A stretch of DNA of 64,000 nucleotides, from contig NZ_FWFF01000020.1 in NCBI RefSeq assembly GCF_900163715.1, positions 186,001-250,000 of the forward strand. The letters run 5' to 3'. Shown in pieces: positions 42,928-51,836 of this stretch (position 1 is the first letter of the stretch; each line of letters begins with the position of its first letter). The notes beneath the pieces are model-generated. The model made no database searches. It was not told the origin of the DNA and was given only the letters and a program-made list of their open reading frames with translations. The stretch is from Brevibacterium yomogidense. Its GTDB lineage: Bacteria; Actinomycetota; Actinomycetes; Actinomycetales; Brevibacteriaceae. The position numbers and the translations under genes are program-made.

Positions 42928-43697
42928 AGGTACAGGCGGACGGTGTCGATCTCGTCGCGCAGCAGGCGCACCTCTTCGACGGTGGGCTCCATCGTCGGGC
43001 GCACCTCGTCGGCGACCTGCAGGTCCCAGCCCGTCGCCTCTCGCACTTGCTCGACGGTGACGCCGGGGTGGGTGTGCGTGAGCACGAGCTCGCCGAACTT
43101 GTCGGCCCGCTGCAGGACGCCCAGCGGCGTGATGACCACGCTCACGCCGTGGCCCTGCGGCTGGATGCCGTCGCCGGACTCCGCCGCCGCGACGGGTGAG
43201 GCCGACGTGACGAAGTCCACTTCCGCGGGGAACGACGCGTGGTCGTGGCGACGGATGATCGCGAAGATCTCGCCCGAGTTCGCCATGATGTCCGCCGCAC
43301 CGCCGGATCCGGGCAGCCGCACGGTGGGCTTCTCCCAGTCGCCGATCACGGTCGTGTTGAGCGACCCGTGGCGGTCGATCTGCGCGGCGCCCAGGAAGCC
43401 CACGTCGACGTTGCCGCCCTGCAGGACGTAGCCGAACAGCGCCTGCATGCTCACGACGGATTCCGAGCCGGACACCACGACCGAATCGGCGATGCCCTCG
43501 GCCATCGCCTCCGGGTGGGCGCCGGCGACGCCCGATTCGTAGATGAGCTCGATGTCGCGGTTGAGGGTGCGGTGCGCCAGATCCACTGCGAGTGTCGGCA
43601 GGCCGATCCCGGCGAACACCGTGCGCTTGCCGGCCAGCATCTTCGACGCCGCACACACGATGAGCTCTGTCTGGGAGTAGTCGGGGGCGGTCGTCAT
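42921..43697 (-). CDS. Family I CoA-transferase, beta subunit
   Basis: A 258-residue subunit of a glutaconate/3-oxoadipate-type CoA-transferase. The catalytic glutamate lies in LIYESGVAGA, and GSGGAADIMANSG is the conserved oxyanion segment. ATG 43697 shares its A with the stop of the alpha gene (TGATG), and AAGGAG is 7 nt upstream; GTG 43700 is possible. With the alpha subunit it would transfer CoA from succinyl-CoA or acetyl-CoA to an acid. Confidence 0.9.
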   Translation of the reverse strand: MTTAPDYSQTELIVCAASKMLAGKRTVFAGIGLPTLAVDLAHRTLNRDIELIYESGVAGAHPEAMAEGIADSVVVSGSESVVSMQALFGYVLQGGNVDVGFLGAAQIDRHGSLNTTVIGDWEKPTVRLPGSGGAADIMANSGEIFAIIRRHDHASFPAEVDFVTSASPVAAAESGDGIQPQGHGVSVVITPLGVLQRADKFGELVLTHTHPGVTVEQVREATGWDLQVADEVRPTMEPTVEEVRLLRDEIDTVRLYLR

Positions 43698-44644
43698 CAC
43701 GCTTCTCCTTCGTTCGCAGCCGCGGTCAGGCGCCTGCCGTAGTCGACCGGCTGGGACGGCTTCGACGCGACGCGCAGCGAATCCAGCTGCTCCTCACCGA
43801 TCGTCGCGAGGTACTCCTCGTGGTCGGCAGTGCCGTGGATGTGCTCGTCGAGCCACTCCTGCAGGCGCTGAGAATCCTTCGCCATCTTCGGCCACATCCG
43901 GTAGAAGGCGTTGTCCCGGTCGTACGAGCCCTGCACGTAGGACGGGTGCGCTCCCCGCGGCACGACGCAGACGGCATCGACCGCGTGGGCCGGGATGAGG
44001 GTGCGGTTGGGGTCGGAGCGGATGACCTCGTCATCGACGATCTCCTCGACCGTCACGATGACGCGCTCGGCGGCGTAGACGGCCTCCTGCTGGACTCCCG
44101 TGATGCCCCAGATCTGCGCGTTGCCGCGGCGATCCGCGCGCTGCGCGTGGATGATCGTGACATCGGGATTGAGCGGCGGGACGACGTACGTCGTGCCCTC
44201 GCCGTAGGGGTTGTCGACCAGCCGGATGTCCGGGTTCACCGCCGGCAGATCGGAGCCCGCGAAGGAACGGATCGGGATGAACGGGAGGCGGGAGGCGCCC
44301 GCGTGGTAGCGCAGGACCATCGCGTGGTGGCTGTACTCCTCGACCGCCAGGGGCGCGGGGTCGTGGTCCTCGAGCCGGCGGCGGATCTCGTAGAGGCTGC
44401 CCGCGGATCCGGACGCGAAGAACGAGCAGATCAGCCGATCGACGCACCCGGCCGCGATCATCATGTCCGCGATGAGATCCGGCGTCATGCGGCAGAACGT
44501 CAGACCGCGGCGCTTCTGCCGGATGATCTCGTGGCCTGCGGCGAACGGGATGAGGTGGCTGAACCCCTCGAGTGCGATGGTGTCGCCGTCGCGCACCAGC
44601 GCTGCAATCGCTTCCGGCAGCGGCAGGACCTTGTCCTTCGCCAT
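43697..44644 (-). CDS. Family I CoA-transferase, alpha subunit
   Basis: A 315-residue subunit of the same enzyme. It has EAIAALVRDGDTIALEGF at the start, the conserved LPFIPIRSFAGSD and the NPDVTIIHAQRADRRGNAQIWG stretch (centre conserved). The protein resembles glutaconate CoA-transferase alpha chains and CatI-type 3-oxoadipate CoA-transferases more than the short PcaI type. ATG 44644 is favoured over GTG 44656 because homologous proteins start at MxKDK. It is the first gene of a four-gene minus-strand operon and is divergent from a LysR regulator. Confidence 0.9.
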   Translation of the reverse strand: MAKDKVLPLPEAIAALVRDGDTIALEGFSHLIPFAAGHEIIRQKRRGLTFCRMTPDLIADMMIAAGCVDRLICSFFASGSAGSLYEIRRRLEDHDPAPLAVEEYSHHAMVLRYHAGASRLPFIPIRSFAGSDLPAVNPDIRLVDNPYGEGTTYVVPPLNPDVTIIHAQRADRRGNAQIWGITGVQQEAVYAAERVIVTVEEIVDDEVIRSDPNRTLIPAHAVDAVCVVPRGAHPSYVQGSYDRDNAFYRMWPKMAKDSQRLQEWLDEHIHGTADHEEYLATIGEEQLDSLRVASKPSQPVDYGRRLTAAANEGEA

Positions 44645-44712
44645 GTGTTCTTCCACCCCTCATCAGTCAACTGTGACCCCGTTAGATTAAGTCAGTTTCG
44701 ACGAGGAATCCA

Positions 44713-44752
44713 GTGGTGATACTTACCACGCGGGCATGAATCGTGGCATAAT
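44713..44752. promoter_or_regulatory. LysR promoter and candidate operator
   Basis: GTGGT-N7-ACCAC (44713-44729) is a perfect inverted repeat, and a third half-site CGTGG lies at 44742-44746. On the plus strand TTACCA (44723-44728), an 18-bp spacer and CATAAT (44747-44752) form a promoter that ends 6 nt before the LysR ATG, so this mRNA is probably leaderless. The repeat covers the -35 box, as expected for LysR autoregulation and divergent activation. Confidence 0.55.
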
Positions 44753-44758
44753 CGCCCT

Positions 44759-45661
44759 ATGGAGCTCCAGCAGGTACGTGCGTTCCTCGCCGTCGCAGAG
44801 GAACTGCACTTCGGACGTGCGGCAGAACGACTGGGCATCGCGCAGCCGCCGCTCAGTCGTGCGATCCGCCAGTTCGAGCATGAACTGGGCACCGAACTCT
44901 TCCACCGCACGACCCGACAGGTCGCCCTCGCACCCGCCGGCACCGCACTGCTGGGCCCGGCCCGCGCGCTGCTCGAAGCCGCGGAGACCGCGGAGCAGTC
45001 CGTGCAGATGGCATCCGCGGGAGACATAGGCCGCGTGCGGCTGGGACTGGGAACCCTGTCCTCCCACCGCGTCGCCTCCCGGATGGTCGCCGCGACGCAC
45101 CGCCGCAAGCCCGGCATCACCGTGGAGCTGGAGAGCAACGTGTACACGGAGGAGGGGATCGCCCGCCTGCACGACGGAACGCTCGACCTCGCACTGGTCC
45201 GCTGGCAGACGCTGCCGCCGGGAGTCGTCGGCCGTCCGGTGATCGTCGAGCGCCCGATGGTCGCGGTCCACGCCGACCACCGCCTGGCCGGCCGATCGTC
45301 CGTCACCGTCGATGAGCTGCGCGACGAGGCGTTCATCCTCCTCCCGGCCGATCCCGGGTCCACGATGCGCGACCTCACGCTCCAGTGGTGCTACGCCGCC
45401 GGGTTCAGCCCCCGCGTCGTCCAGGAGGCGCCGGACACCCAGCTGGTCGGCGCGCTGGTCTCTGCGGAGATGGGCATCACCATCACGTACGACTCGGTCA
45501 TGGCGAACATCCACGACCCGCACCTCGTGGCCGTGCCGCTCGCCGTCGAGCACGACCCGATCACCGTCTACCTGGCGCACCGCGAGGGCGAGCTCGAGCC
45601 CGCGCTCCGCGAAGTCATCGCCGCCGCCGAGGCCGCCGTCCCCACCGCGACCCGGACCTGA
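44759..45661 (+). CDS. LysR-family transcriptional regulator
   Basis: A 300-residue regulator. The N-terminal winged helix (VRAFLAVAEELHFGRAAERL then IAQPPLSRAIRQFEHELG) is CatR/BenM-like; HFGRAAERL is common in regulators of aromatic acid degradation. The effector domain covers about 90-295. It is divergent from the family I CoA-transferase operon and runs in the same direction as the thiolase, so it probably controls one or both. The inducer is unknown, possibly an aromatic or dicarboxylic intermediate. Confidence 0.93.
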   Translation: MELQQVRAFLAVAEELHFGRAAERLGIAQPPLSRAIRQFEHELGTELFHRTTRQVALAPAGTALLGPARALLEAAETAEQSVQMASAGDIGRVRLGLGTLSSHRVASRMVAATHRRKPGITVELESNVYTEEGIARLHDGTLDLALVRWQTLPPGVVGRPVIVERPMVAVHADHRLAGRSSVTVDELRDEAFILLPADPGSTMRDLTLQWCYAAGFSPRVVQEAPDTQLVGALVSAEMGITITYDSVMANIHDPHLVAVPLAVEHDPITVYLAHREGELEPALREVIAAAEAAVPTATRT

Positions 45662-45716
45662 CCACCGACCACACACCGCACGCAGAACACCGATCACAAC
45701 CCAACGAGGAGTCACC

Positions 45717-46958
45717 GTGACACAGACACCCGCATCCGCGAACGACATCGTCATCTGCGAACCGCTGCGTTCGCCCGTGGGCGCCTTCGGCGGACAGTTC
45801 AAGGACATCGCCCCCGAGGAGCTCGGCCGTCAGGTCCTCACCGCCCTCATCGAGAAGACCGGCATCGACCCCGAGGTCATCGACGACGTCATCTTCGGCC
45901 AGTGCTACCCGCACATGGAGGCCCCGGCCATCGGCCGCGTCGTCGCCCTGGACTCCGGCCTGCCGGTGACCGTCCCCGGTCGCCAGGTCGACCGCCGCTG
46001 CGGCTCCGGCCTGCAGGCCGTCATCGACGGCATGGGCGCGATCGCCACCGGCGGCGCCCAGGTCGTCGTCGCGGGCGGCGCCGAATCGATGTCCCGCGCT
46101 CCGTTCTTCAACGAGGACATCCGCTGGGGCATCCGCGGCGGCAACGTCGAGCTCAAGGACGGACTGGTCCGCGGCCGCCTCACGGCCGGCGGCAAGAACC
46201 ACCCGGTCCCCGGCGGCATGATCGAGACCGCGGAGAACCTCCGCGAGGAGTACTCGATCAGCCGTGAGGAGCAGGACCGCCTCGCCGTCGAGTCGCACCG
46301 CCGTGCGTCCGCCGCGACGGACAGCGGCGTGTTCGCCGAGGAGATCGTCCCGATCACGATCCCCGCGACGCGCAAGCAGCCGGAGCAGCAGATCACGCTC
46401 GACGAGCACATCCGTCCGAGCGCCAGCCTCGAATCGCTGGGCAAGCTCAAGGCCATGCGCGCGAAGATCGATGAGAACTCCACCGTCACCGCGGGCAACG
46501 CCTCCGGCCAGAACGACGGTGCCGCCGCCACGATCGTCACGACCCGCGCGAAGGCCGACGAGCTGGGCCTCAAGCCGCTCGTCCGCATCGTCAGCTGGGG
46601 TGTGGCCGGCGTTCCTCCGCGCACGATGGGCATCGGCCCGGTCCCCGCGACCAAGGTCGCCCTGGACCGCGCCGGACTGGGGATCAAGGACATCGACCTC
46701 ATCGAGCTCAACGAGGCGTTCGCCGCGCAGGCGCTGGCCGTCACCCGTGAGTGGGGCTTCGGCGATTCCGACTTCGAGCGCACGAACGTCCACGGCTCCG
46801 GCATCTCGCTGGGCCACCCCGTCGGCGCGACCGGCGTGCGCATCCTCACGACGCTCGCACGCGAGATGGACCGCCGCGGTGCCCGCTACGGCCTCGAGAC
46901 CATGTGCATCGGCGGTGGCCAGGGCCTCGCCGCGATCTTCGAGCGCGTGGAGGCCTGA
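45717..46958 (+). CDS. Thiolase (acetyl-CoA C-acyltransferase)
   Basis: A 413-residue degradative or biosynthetic thiolase. The acyl-accepting Cys95 lies in RRCGSGLQAV, the His motifs in NEAFAAQ and GHPVGATGVR, and the second active Cys in CIGGGQG. Such enzymes split 3-oxoacyl-CoA into acetyl-CoA and a shorter acyl-CoA. GTG 45717 has GAGGAG 5 nt upstream. It follows the LysR gene by 55 bp and precedes a family III CoA-transferase by 2 bp. In this setting a 3-oxoadipyl-CoA-like substrate is possible but not shown. Confidence 0.94.
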   Translation: MTQTPASANDIVICEPLRSPVGAFGGQFKDIAPEELGRQVLTALIEKTGIDPEVIDDVIFGQCYPHMEAPAIGRVVALDSGLPVTVPGRQVDRRCGSGLQAVIDGMGAIATGGAQVVVAGGAESMSRAPFFNEDIRWGIRGGNVELKDGLVRGRLTAGGKNHPVPGGMIETAENLREEYSISREEQDRLAVESHRRASAATDSGVFAEEIVPITIPATRKQPEQQITLDEHIRPSASLESLGKLKAMRAKIDENSTVTAGNASGQNDGAAATIVTTRAKADELGLKPLVRIVSWGVAGVPPRTMGIGPVPATKVALDRAGLGIKDIDLIELNEAFAAQALAVTREWGFGDSDFERTNVHGSGISLGHPVGATGVRILTTLAREMDRRGARYGLETMCIGGGQGLAAIFERVEA

Positions 46959-46960
46959 GC

Positions 46961-48214
46961 ATGACGCAGCCTCTCTCCGGCTTCACCGTCGTCGAGAACG
47001 ATTCCTTCGTCGCCGCACCGTCCGCGTGCCTGGCGCTGAGCCAGATGGGCGCGGAGATCATCAAGATCGATCCACTCAAAGGCGGACCGGACATCGACCG
47101 CTGGCCGATCACGGCGGAGGGGAGGTCGATCTACTGGGGCACCCTCAACCGGGGGAAGCGCTCCGTGGCGATCGACCTCCGCAGCGAGGAGGGTCAGGAG
47201 CTCGCGCAGTCGCTCATCACCGCGACCGGTGAGGATCCCGCGAAGACCGGCATCTTCATCACGAACAACGTGGGCCGCTCGTTCCTCACGGACGACGTGC
47301 TGCGCGCCAAGCGCGACGACCTCATCCACGTGAAGGTGCAGGGCTCCGCCGACGGCGGGCCGGGCGTCGACTACACCGTCAACGCGGAGACCGGCATCCC
47401 CGGCATCACCGGACCGGCGGAGTCGCCGAGGCCCGCCAACCACGCGCTGCCCGCATGGGATCTGCTGTGCGGACAGGCCGCGGTCACGGCTGTCGTCTCC
47501 GGCCTCCTCCAGCGGTCGACGACCGGGCAGGGCACCTACGCGGAGATCGCGCTCAAGGACATCGCCCTGTCCGCCGTCGCCAATCTGGGCTGGTACACGG
47601 AGGCGCTCCAGCCCGCCGGTGAGCGCGAGAAGCACGGCAACCACATCTTCGGCACCTTCGGCACGGACTTCACCACGTCCGATCACCGCTCCGTCATGAT
47701 CACCGCGATCACCCGGCGGCAGTGGCAGGCGCTCGTCGAGTCGACGGGCATGACCGCCGTCGTCGAGGCCCTCCAGACCGCGCTGGGCATCGACCTGTCG
47801 CAGGAGGAGGCCCGGTACGCGCAGCGGGAGACGCTCGAAGCGCTCTTCAAGCCGTGGTTCGCCGCGCGGACGCTCGACCAGGTGACCGCGGAGCTGACCG
47901 GCTCCGGCGTCCTGTGGGCTCCGTACCGCAGCATCGGGGAGGTCGCCCGCGAGGCGGCCGGGACCTCGGGCGCGGGCGGTTCCACAGCCAGCGGTGCGGA
48001 CGGTGCTGGGGCCGGAGTGATCCGGGGCCTGGCATCCGAGCAGCTGGGCGACATGCTCGTCGGCGCGAACCCCATCAGGTTCGACGGGGAGTACCTCTCC
48101 GGCGAGCAGCCCACGGTCCTGGGCGAAGCGACCCACGAGGTGCTCAGCGAGAAGCTGGGCCTCACACAGACGGAGCTGGGAAGACTCTCCGACTCCGGTG
48201 TCCTGAACAGTTGA
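46961..48214 (+). CDS. Family III CoA-transferase (CaiB/BaiF)
   Basis: A 417-residue member of the same family as the gene at 41.7 kb, but clearly different in sequence. It has IIKIDPLKGGPDIDRWP, LNRGKRSVAIDL and the catalytic Asp in PAWDLLCGQAAV. A Gly/Ala/Ser insert (about 335-352) interrupts the C-terminal part. It starts 2 bp after the thiolase stop with GTGGAGG as ribosome site, so the two are one unit. The ETF genes follow after 87 bp. Confidence 0.9.
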   Translation: MTQPLSGFTVVENDSFVAAPSACLALSQMGAEIIKIDPLKGGPDIDRWPITAEGRSIYWGTLNRGKRSVAIDLRSEEGQELAQSLITATGEDPAKTGIFITNNVGRSFLTDDVLRAKRDDLIHVKVQGSADGGPGVDYTVNAETGIPGITGPAESPRPANHALPAWDLLCGQAAVTAVVSGLLQRSTTGQGTYAEIALKDIALSAVANLGWYTEALQPAGEREKHGNHIFGTFGTDFTTSDHRSVMITAITRRQWQALVESTGMTAVVEALQTALGIDLSQEEARYAQRETLEALFKPWFAARTLDQVTAELTGSGVLWAPYRSIGEVAREAAGTSGAGGSTASGADGAGAGVIRGLASEQLGDMLVGANPIRFDGEYLSGEQPTVLGEATHEVLSEKLGLTQTELGRLSDSGVLNS

Positions 48215-48301
48215 TAACGTAAGGGGACCGACCCGGAAGTGCGGTGCGCCACAGCGCCGTGGAAGGGGAAACGCGGTTCCCAGGAAGGATTTATCACCCC
48301 T

Positions 48302-49090
48302 ATGCGGATTGTCACTTTTGTCAAGTACGTCCCGGACGCCGCCGGCGACCGCTCCTTCGAATCGGACAACACCGTCGATCGTGAGACCGACGGCCTGCTG
48401 TCCGAGCTCGATGAATACGCCATCGAAGAGGCCCTGAACCTCACCGACAAGGACAAGGGCTCGGAGACCATCGCGGTCACCGTCGGCCCCGACGATGCCA
48501 AGGACGCCGTGCGGAAGGCCCTGCAGATGGGCGCCGACAAGGGCGTGCACGTGAACGACGACGCCATCTCCGGCGCCGACGCCGTGGGCACCGCCAAGAT
48601 CCTCGCCGCGACCGTCAAGAAGGTCGAGGAGGACGAGGGCCCCATCGACCTCATCATCACGGGCCTGGCCTCCACCGACGGCCAGATGTCCGTCGTGCCC
48701 GCCATGGTGGCGGAGCTGCTGGGCCGCCCCGCTGCGACCCAGGGCTCCTCGCTCGAGGTCACGGACACCACCGCGACCATCCGCCGTGACGGCGACACCG
48801 CTTCGCAGTACGTCGAGGTGGCCCTGCCGGCGCTCGTGTCCGTCACGGACCAGATCAACGAGCCCCGCTACCCCTCCTTCAAGGGGATCATGAAGGCGAA
48901 GAAGAAGCCTGTCGCGCAGTACGACCTGGGCGACCTGGGCCTCGATGCCTCCGCCGGCGGCGCGGGTGCGCTCACGCAGATCATCGAACTGGCACCGGCC
49001 CCCGGCCGCACCGCCGGTGAGGTCGTCACGGATGAGGGCGACGGCGGGCAGAAGCTCGTCGACTGGCTCGCATCCAAGAAGCTCGTCTGA
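48302..49090 (+). CDS. etfB: Electron transfer flavoprotein, beta subunit
   Basis: A 262-residue subunit of the soluble flavoprotein that takes electrons from acyl-CoA dehydrogenases. It begins RIVTFVKYVPD, carries the AMP-binding residues in VTVGPDDAKDAVRKALQMGAD (centre conserved) and ends with the usual recognition-loop area NEPRYPSFKGIMKAKKKP. ATG 48302 lies 11 nt after GAAGGA, a rather long spacing. It is directly followed by etfA and probably serves all acyl-CoA dehydrogenases of the window. Confidence 0.96.
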   Translation: MRIVTFVKYVPDAAGDRSFESDNTVDRETDGLLSELDEYAIEEALNLTDKDKGSETIAVTVGPDDAKDAVRKALQMGADKGVHVNDDAISGADAVGTAKILAATVKKVEEDEGPIDLIITGLASTDGQMSVVPAMVAELLGRPAATQGSSLEVTDTTATIRRDGDTASQYVEVALPALVSVTDQINEPRYPSFKGIMKAKKKPVAQYDLGDLGLDASAGGAGALTQIIELAPAPGRTAGEVVTDEGDGGQKLVDWLASKKLV

Positions 49091-49138
49091 GCCGTCCGCC
49101 CACCATCGACCACATACGCGAAGGAAGAGAAGCGCACT

Positions 49139-50089
49139 ATGTCTGAAGTTCTCGTTCTCGTCGACCACGCGGACGGCAAGGTCCGGAAGTCCACGCTCGA
49201 ACTGCTCGCATTCGCCCGCCGCATCGGCACACCCGTCGCCGTCTTCGTCGGCGACGCCGCTGCCGGCGAGGCCGCGGCCACCACACTGGGTGAGCACGGC
49301 GCGGAGAAGGTCCTCGTGGCCTCCGATCCGGCATACGGGGAGTACCTCGTCGCCGCACACGCAGAGCTGCTCGCAGCCCTCGTGCAGGAGCGCCAGCCGG
49401 CCGCGGTCATCGTGACCGCAGGTGCGGAGGACCGCGAGGTCGCCGCCCGCGCGGCGATCAAGACCGGTTCCGGCATCATCACCGATGCCGTCGACGTCGC
49501 TGCGGACGGCTCCGCCTCGCAGCAGGTGTTCGCCGCGTCCTACAACGTCACCAGCAAGGTGGCGCAGGGCGTTCCGTTCATCGCCGTGAAGCCCAACTCG
49601 ACTGCTCCGGAGCCCGCTGCGGCCGCCGGCACCGTCGAAGCCGTGTCGTTCGCACCGACCGACGCCGCGAAGACCGCTCGCATCGTCAAGGTCGAGGAGA
49701 AGGCCGCCTCCGGCCGCCCGAACCTCACCGAAGCCGCGATCGTCGTGTCCGGCGGACGCGGCACCGGCGGCGATTTCGCAGCCGTCGAGGCACTCGCCGA
49801 TTCGCTCGGTGCCGCTGTGGGCGCATCCCGCGCCGCGGTGGACGCCGGCTGGTACCCGCACTCCCACCAGGTGGGCCAGACGGGCAAGGCCGTGTCGCCG
49901 CAGCTCTACGTGGCGGCCGGCATCTCCGGTGCGATCCAGCACCGCGCCGGCATGCAGACCTCGAAGAACATCGTCGCCATCAACAAGGACGACGAAGCAC
50001 CGATCTTCGAGCTCGCCGACTTCGGTGTCGTGGGCGACCTGTTCCAGGTCCTCCCCCAGGCAACCGACGCGGTCAACGCACGCAAGTGA
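49139..50089 (+). CDS. etfA: Electron transfer flavoprotein, alpha subunit
   Basis: A 316-residue subunit that binds FAD. The C-terminal FAD domain shows [20 protein letters not shown] (ends not all conserved), [12 protein letters not shown] and [15 protein letters not shown], all family signatures. AAGGAAGAGA lies before ATG 49139. With etfB it passes electrons to a membrane ETF:quinone oxidoreductase, which is not in the window. Confidence 0.97.
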   Translation: MSEVLVLVDHADGKVRKSTLELLAFARRIGTPVAVFVGDAAAGEAAATTLGEHGAEKVLVASDPAYGEYLVAAHAELLAALVQERQPAAVIVTAGAEDREVAARAAIKTGSGIITDAVDVAADGSASQQVFAASYNVTSKVAQGVPFIAVKPNSTAPEPAAAAGTVEAVSFAPTDAAKTARIVKVEEKAASGRPNLTEAAIVVSGGRGTGGDFAAVEALADSLGAAVGASRAAVDAGWYPHSHQVGQTGKAVSPQLYVAAGISGAIQHRAGMQTSKNIVAINKDDEAPIFELADFGVVGDLFQVLPQATDAVNARK

Positions 50090-50096
50090 GTGACGT

Positions 50097-50118
50097 GCCG
50101 AATCTCCTGTGATTCGGC
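50097..50118 (+). terminator. Possible terminator after etfA
   Basis: GCCGAATC and its complement form an 8-bp stem with a 6-nt loop, 7 bp after the etfA stop. It is short and followed by GGTGGGC rather than T residues, so it is only a candidate. Confidence 0.45.
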
Positions 50119-50140
50119 GGTGGGCAGGGCCGTCGTCGGC

Positions 50141-50250
50141 TTGAAGTGAGAGACGGTCCTTCCTACACTTGTTCAGTCTTGAAGGCCCGGGCGTCGGGTC
50201 CGCATCCCCCTCAGGGGTCGGTGCGTCCCCGCCGCCTGGGCCTTCAGCGT
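50141..50250 (+). ncRNA. Candidate small structured RNA with its own promoter
   Basis: TTGAAG (50141-50146), a 17-bp spacer and TACACT (50164-50169) make a promoter with 4 of 6 matches in each box. The first bases transcribed (about 50175) lead directly into a 65-nt hairpin, 50181-50245. Its outer stem has 13 continuous pairs, one of them G-U (GAAGGCCCGGGCG with CGCCTGGGCCTTC). The inner part continues as CGCA/TGCG and CCCC/GGGG around a CTCA loop. No start codon or reading frame fits the transcript, and the next plus-strand gene is 1.6 kb away. It could also be a strong terminator or a leader for an antisense transcript of the kinase gene. I do not recognise a known RNA family. Confidence 0.4.
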
Positions 50251-50308
50251 GTCCCCGGTCGCCGCCCGGGAGCGCTGCCGGTCGTTCCGGGTCGCCTCCC
50301 GGGCCGTG

Positions 50309-51715
50309 TCAGCCGTTGTCGGTGCCGCCGAGGTCGCCGTGACCTTTCGACTGAGCCGTGACCTCTCGACGGACCAGCGGCACGACGCTGTGGCGGATGC
50401 CGAGCGCGTCGAACGCGGTGCGTGCGCAGGAGACCAGCCCGGCTTCGACGTCGGGGATGAGATCGAGCGGGACGCCCACGGCCTCTTCGAGGATCCGGCG
50501 GACCCCCGGCGAGCGCACCACTCCCCCGGTCGCGGGCAGACGCGACGGCCTCGCATCCAGGTGATCGAGCAGGTCGGCGACCTCCGCGGCCATGGCTGCG
50601 ACCGCCTCGGCGTAGGCCTGCGCGCGAGCGAGCCCGGCATCGCCGCTGGCAGCGGATCCGAGGGCCCGGGTGAGTGCGGCCTCGGCGATGTCGTGGGCCG
50701 CCGCCGAATGCGGTGCGGTGGTGCCGAGCAGGACGCGGCGAGCATGCTCGAGTGCCTCCCCCGCCTCCGGCAGCCGCGCGATCACCAGATGCCCGGCGGG
50801 ATGCGCGAGCTGATGGCGGTCCACCGGTTCGCCGGTCTCCGCGGGCCGCAGGAGGTCACCGGCGGGCTCCGGATCGATGTAGGCGACCCAGCCGGTCGTC
50901 CCGAGGTGCAGGTACACGCTTCCGGGCTCACTGCCGACCATCCCGTCCGTCGCGGATCCGGCGTCGCCCAGAGCCATGACGACGGGCGTCCCCGCGGGGA
51001 CGTCGAACATGCGTGCGGCCTCGGGCGACACGTGTCCCACCGCCCCGGGATCCACGAGCTCAGGCAGCGCCAGGTGCGACGGAACGAGGGGCTGGTCCTC
51101 GGCCGTCCGCAGAGCGATCCACGCATCCGCGCGCGGGTCGTACGCCGAGGTCGTGCTCGCGGTGACGCGGTCGCACACGTGGGCGCCGCACAGGACGTGC
51201 GCCGCCCACCCCGCCGCGGAGAAGTGGGCTGTGGACGCCGCTGCGACGGCGGCCGGCTCCGTGCGCACCACGCGGAGGAGCTTGGGCGGGACGGAGTCGA
51301 GGTCCGGGGCCGGTGCGACAGCGATGCCGGGTGCCCACGCGGGGTTCGCCGCGAGCAGTTCCACGAGCTCGGGCGCGGCACTCGTGTCCGAGTAGAGGAC
51401 GACTGGATGGGTGGGATCGCCATGCTCATCGACCAGGATGAGGTCCTGCATCTGCCCGGTGAGCGTGATCGCGGCGGGGGGCTGCGACGCCGATGAGGCC
51501 GTGCCGCAGCACGCGGCGATCACCTCGCCCAGCGCGCCGTGCCATTCCTCGACGTGCTGCCGCATCGCACCGTGGGGCCCGCGGTCGGTCGTCAGAGGAG
51601 CCTGAGCCTCTGCTCTGATCCGCCCATCAGCGCCGATCAGCGCTGCCTTGATGTGACTGGTCCCGATGTCCACTGCGAGGACGGTCCGGTCGGATGCGGT
51701 GGAATGTGAGGTCAC
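50309..51715 (-). CDS. FGGY-family carbohydrate kinase
   Basis: A 468-residue sugar or polyol kinase. The N-terminal phosphate loop is VLAVDIGTSHIKAALI, and LTGQMQDLILVDEHG is the substrate-side motif. The adenosine part appears as LPATGGVVRSPGVRRILEE, close to the FGGY type 2 signature. Its closest known groups are gluconate- and xylulose-kinase-like proteins, but no sugar transporter or isomerase is nearby, so the substrate is open. I chose GTG 51715, which begins SHSTASDRTVLAV; GTG 51742 is an alternative, and neither has a strong ribosome site. Confidence 0.83.
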   Translation of the reverse strand: MTSHSTASDRTVLAVDIGTSHIKAALIGADGRIRAEAQAPLTTDRGPHGAMRQHVEEWHGALGEVIAACCGTASSASQPPAAITLTGQMQDLILVDEHGDPTHPVVLYSDTSAAPELVELLAANPAWAPGIAVAPAPDLDSVPPKLLRVVRTEPAAVAAASTAHFSAAGWAAHVLCGAHVCDRVTASTTSAYDPRADAWIALRTAEDQPLVPSHLALPELVDPGAVGHVSPEAARMFDVPAGTPVVMALGDAGSATDGMVGSEPGSVYLHLGTTGWVAYIDPEPAGDLLRPAETGEPVDRHQLAHPAGHLVIARLPEAGEALEHARRVLLGTTAPHSAAAHDIAEAALTRALGSAASGDAGLARAQAYAEAVAAMAAEVADLLDHLDARPSRLPATGGVVRSPGVRRILEEAVGVPLDLIPDVEAGLVSCARTAFDALGIRHSVVPLVRREVTAQSKGHGDLGGTDNG

Positions 51716-51836
51716 CGCTTCATCGTAGTGAGAGGAGTGCACAGCGGATCATCCGGCACTGCACGGCGCGCACTATGGCGCTGGTCACGTGGGGGGATAG
51801 ACTCATCGTGAACTGCACGACCATCGGGAGGTACGC

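Noticed and set aside
46886-49942. A 1018-codon open frame on the minus strand opposite the thiolase-CoA-transferase-ETF genes
   Set aside because: Its product has no recognisable domain and a biased Arg/Gly/Asp/Val/Leu composition, and the opposite strand encodes well-conserved enzymes. Long antisense frames are expected in such GC-rich DNA.
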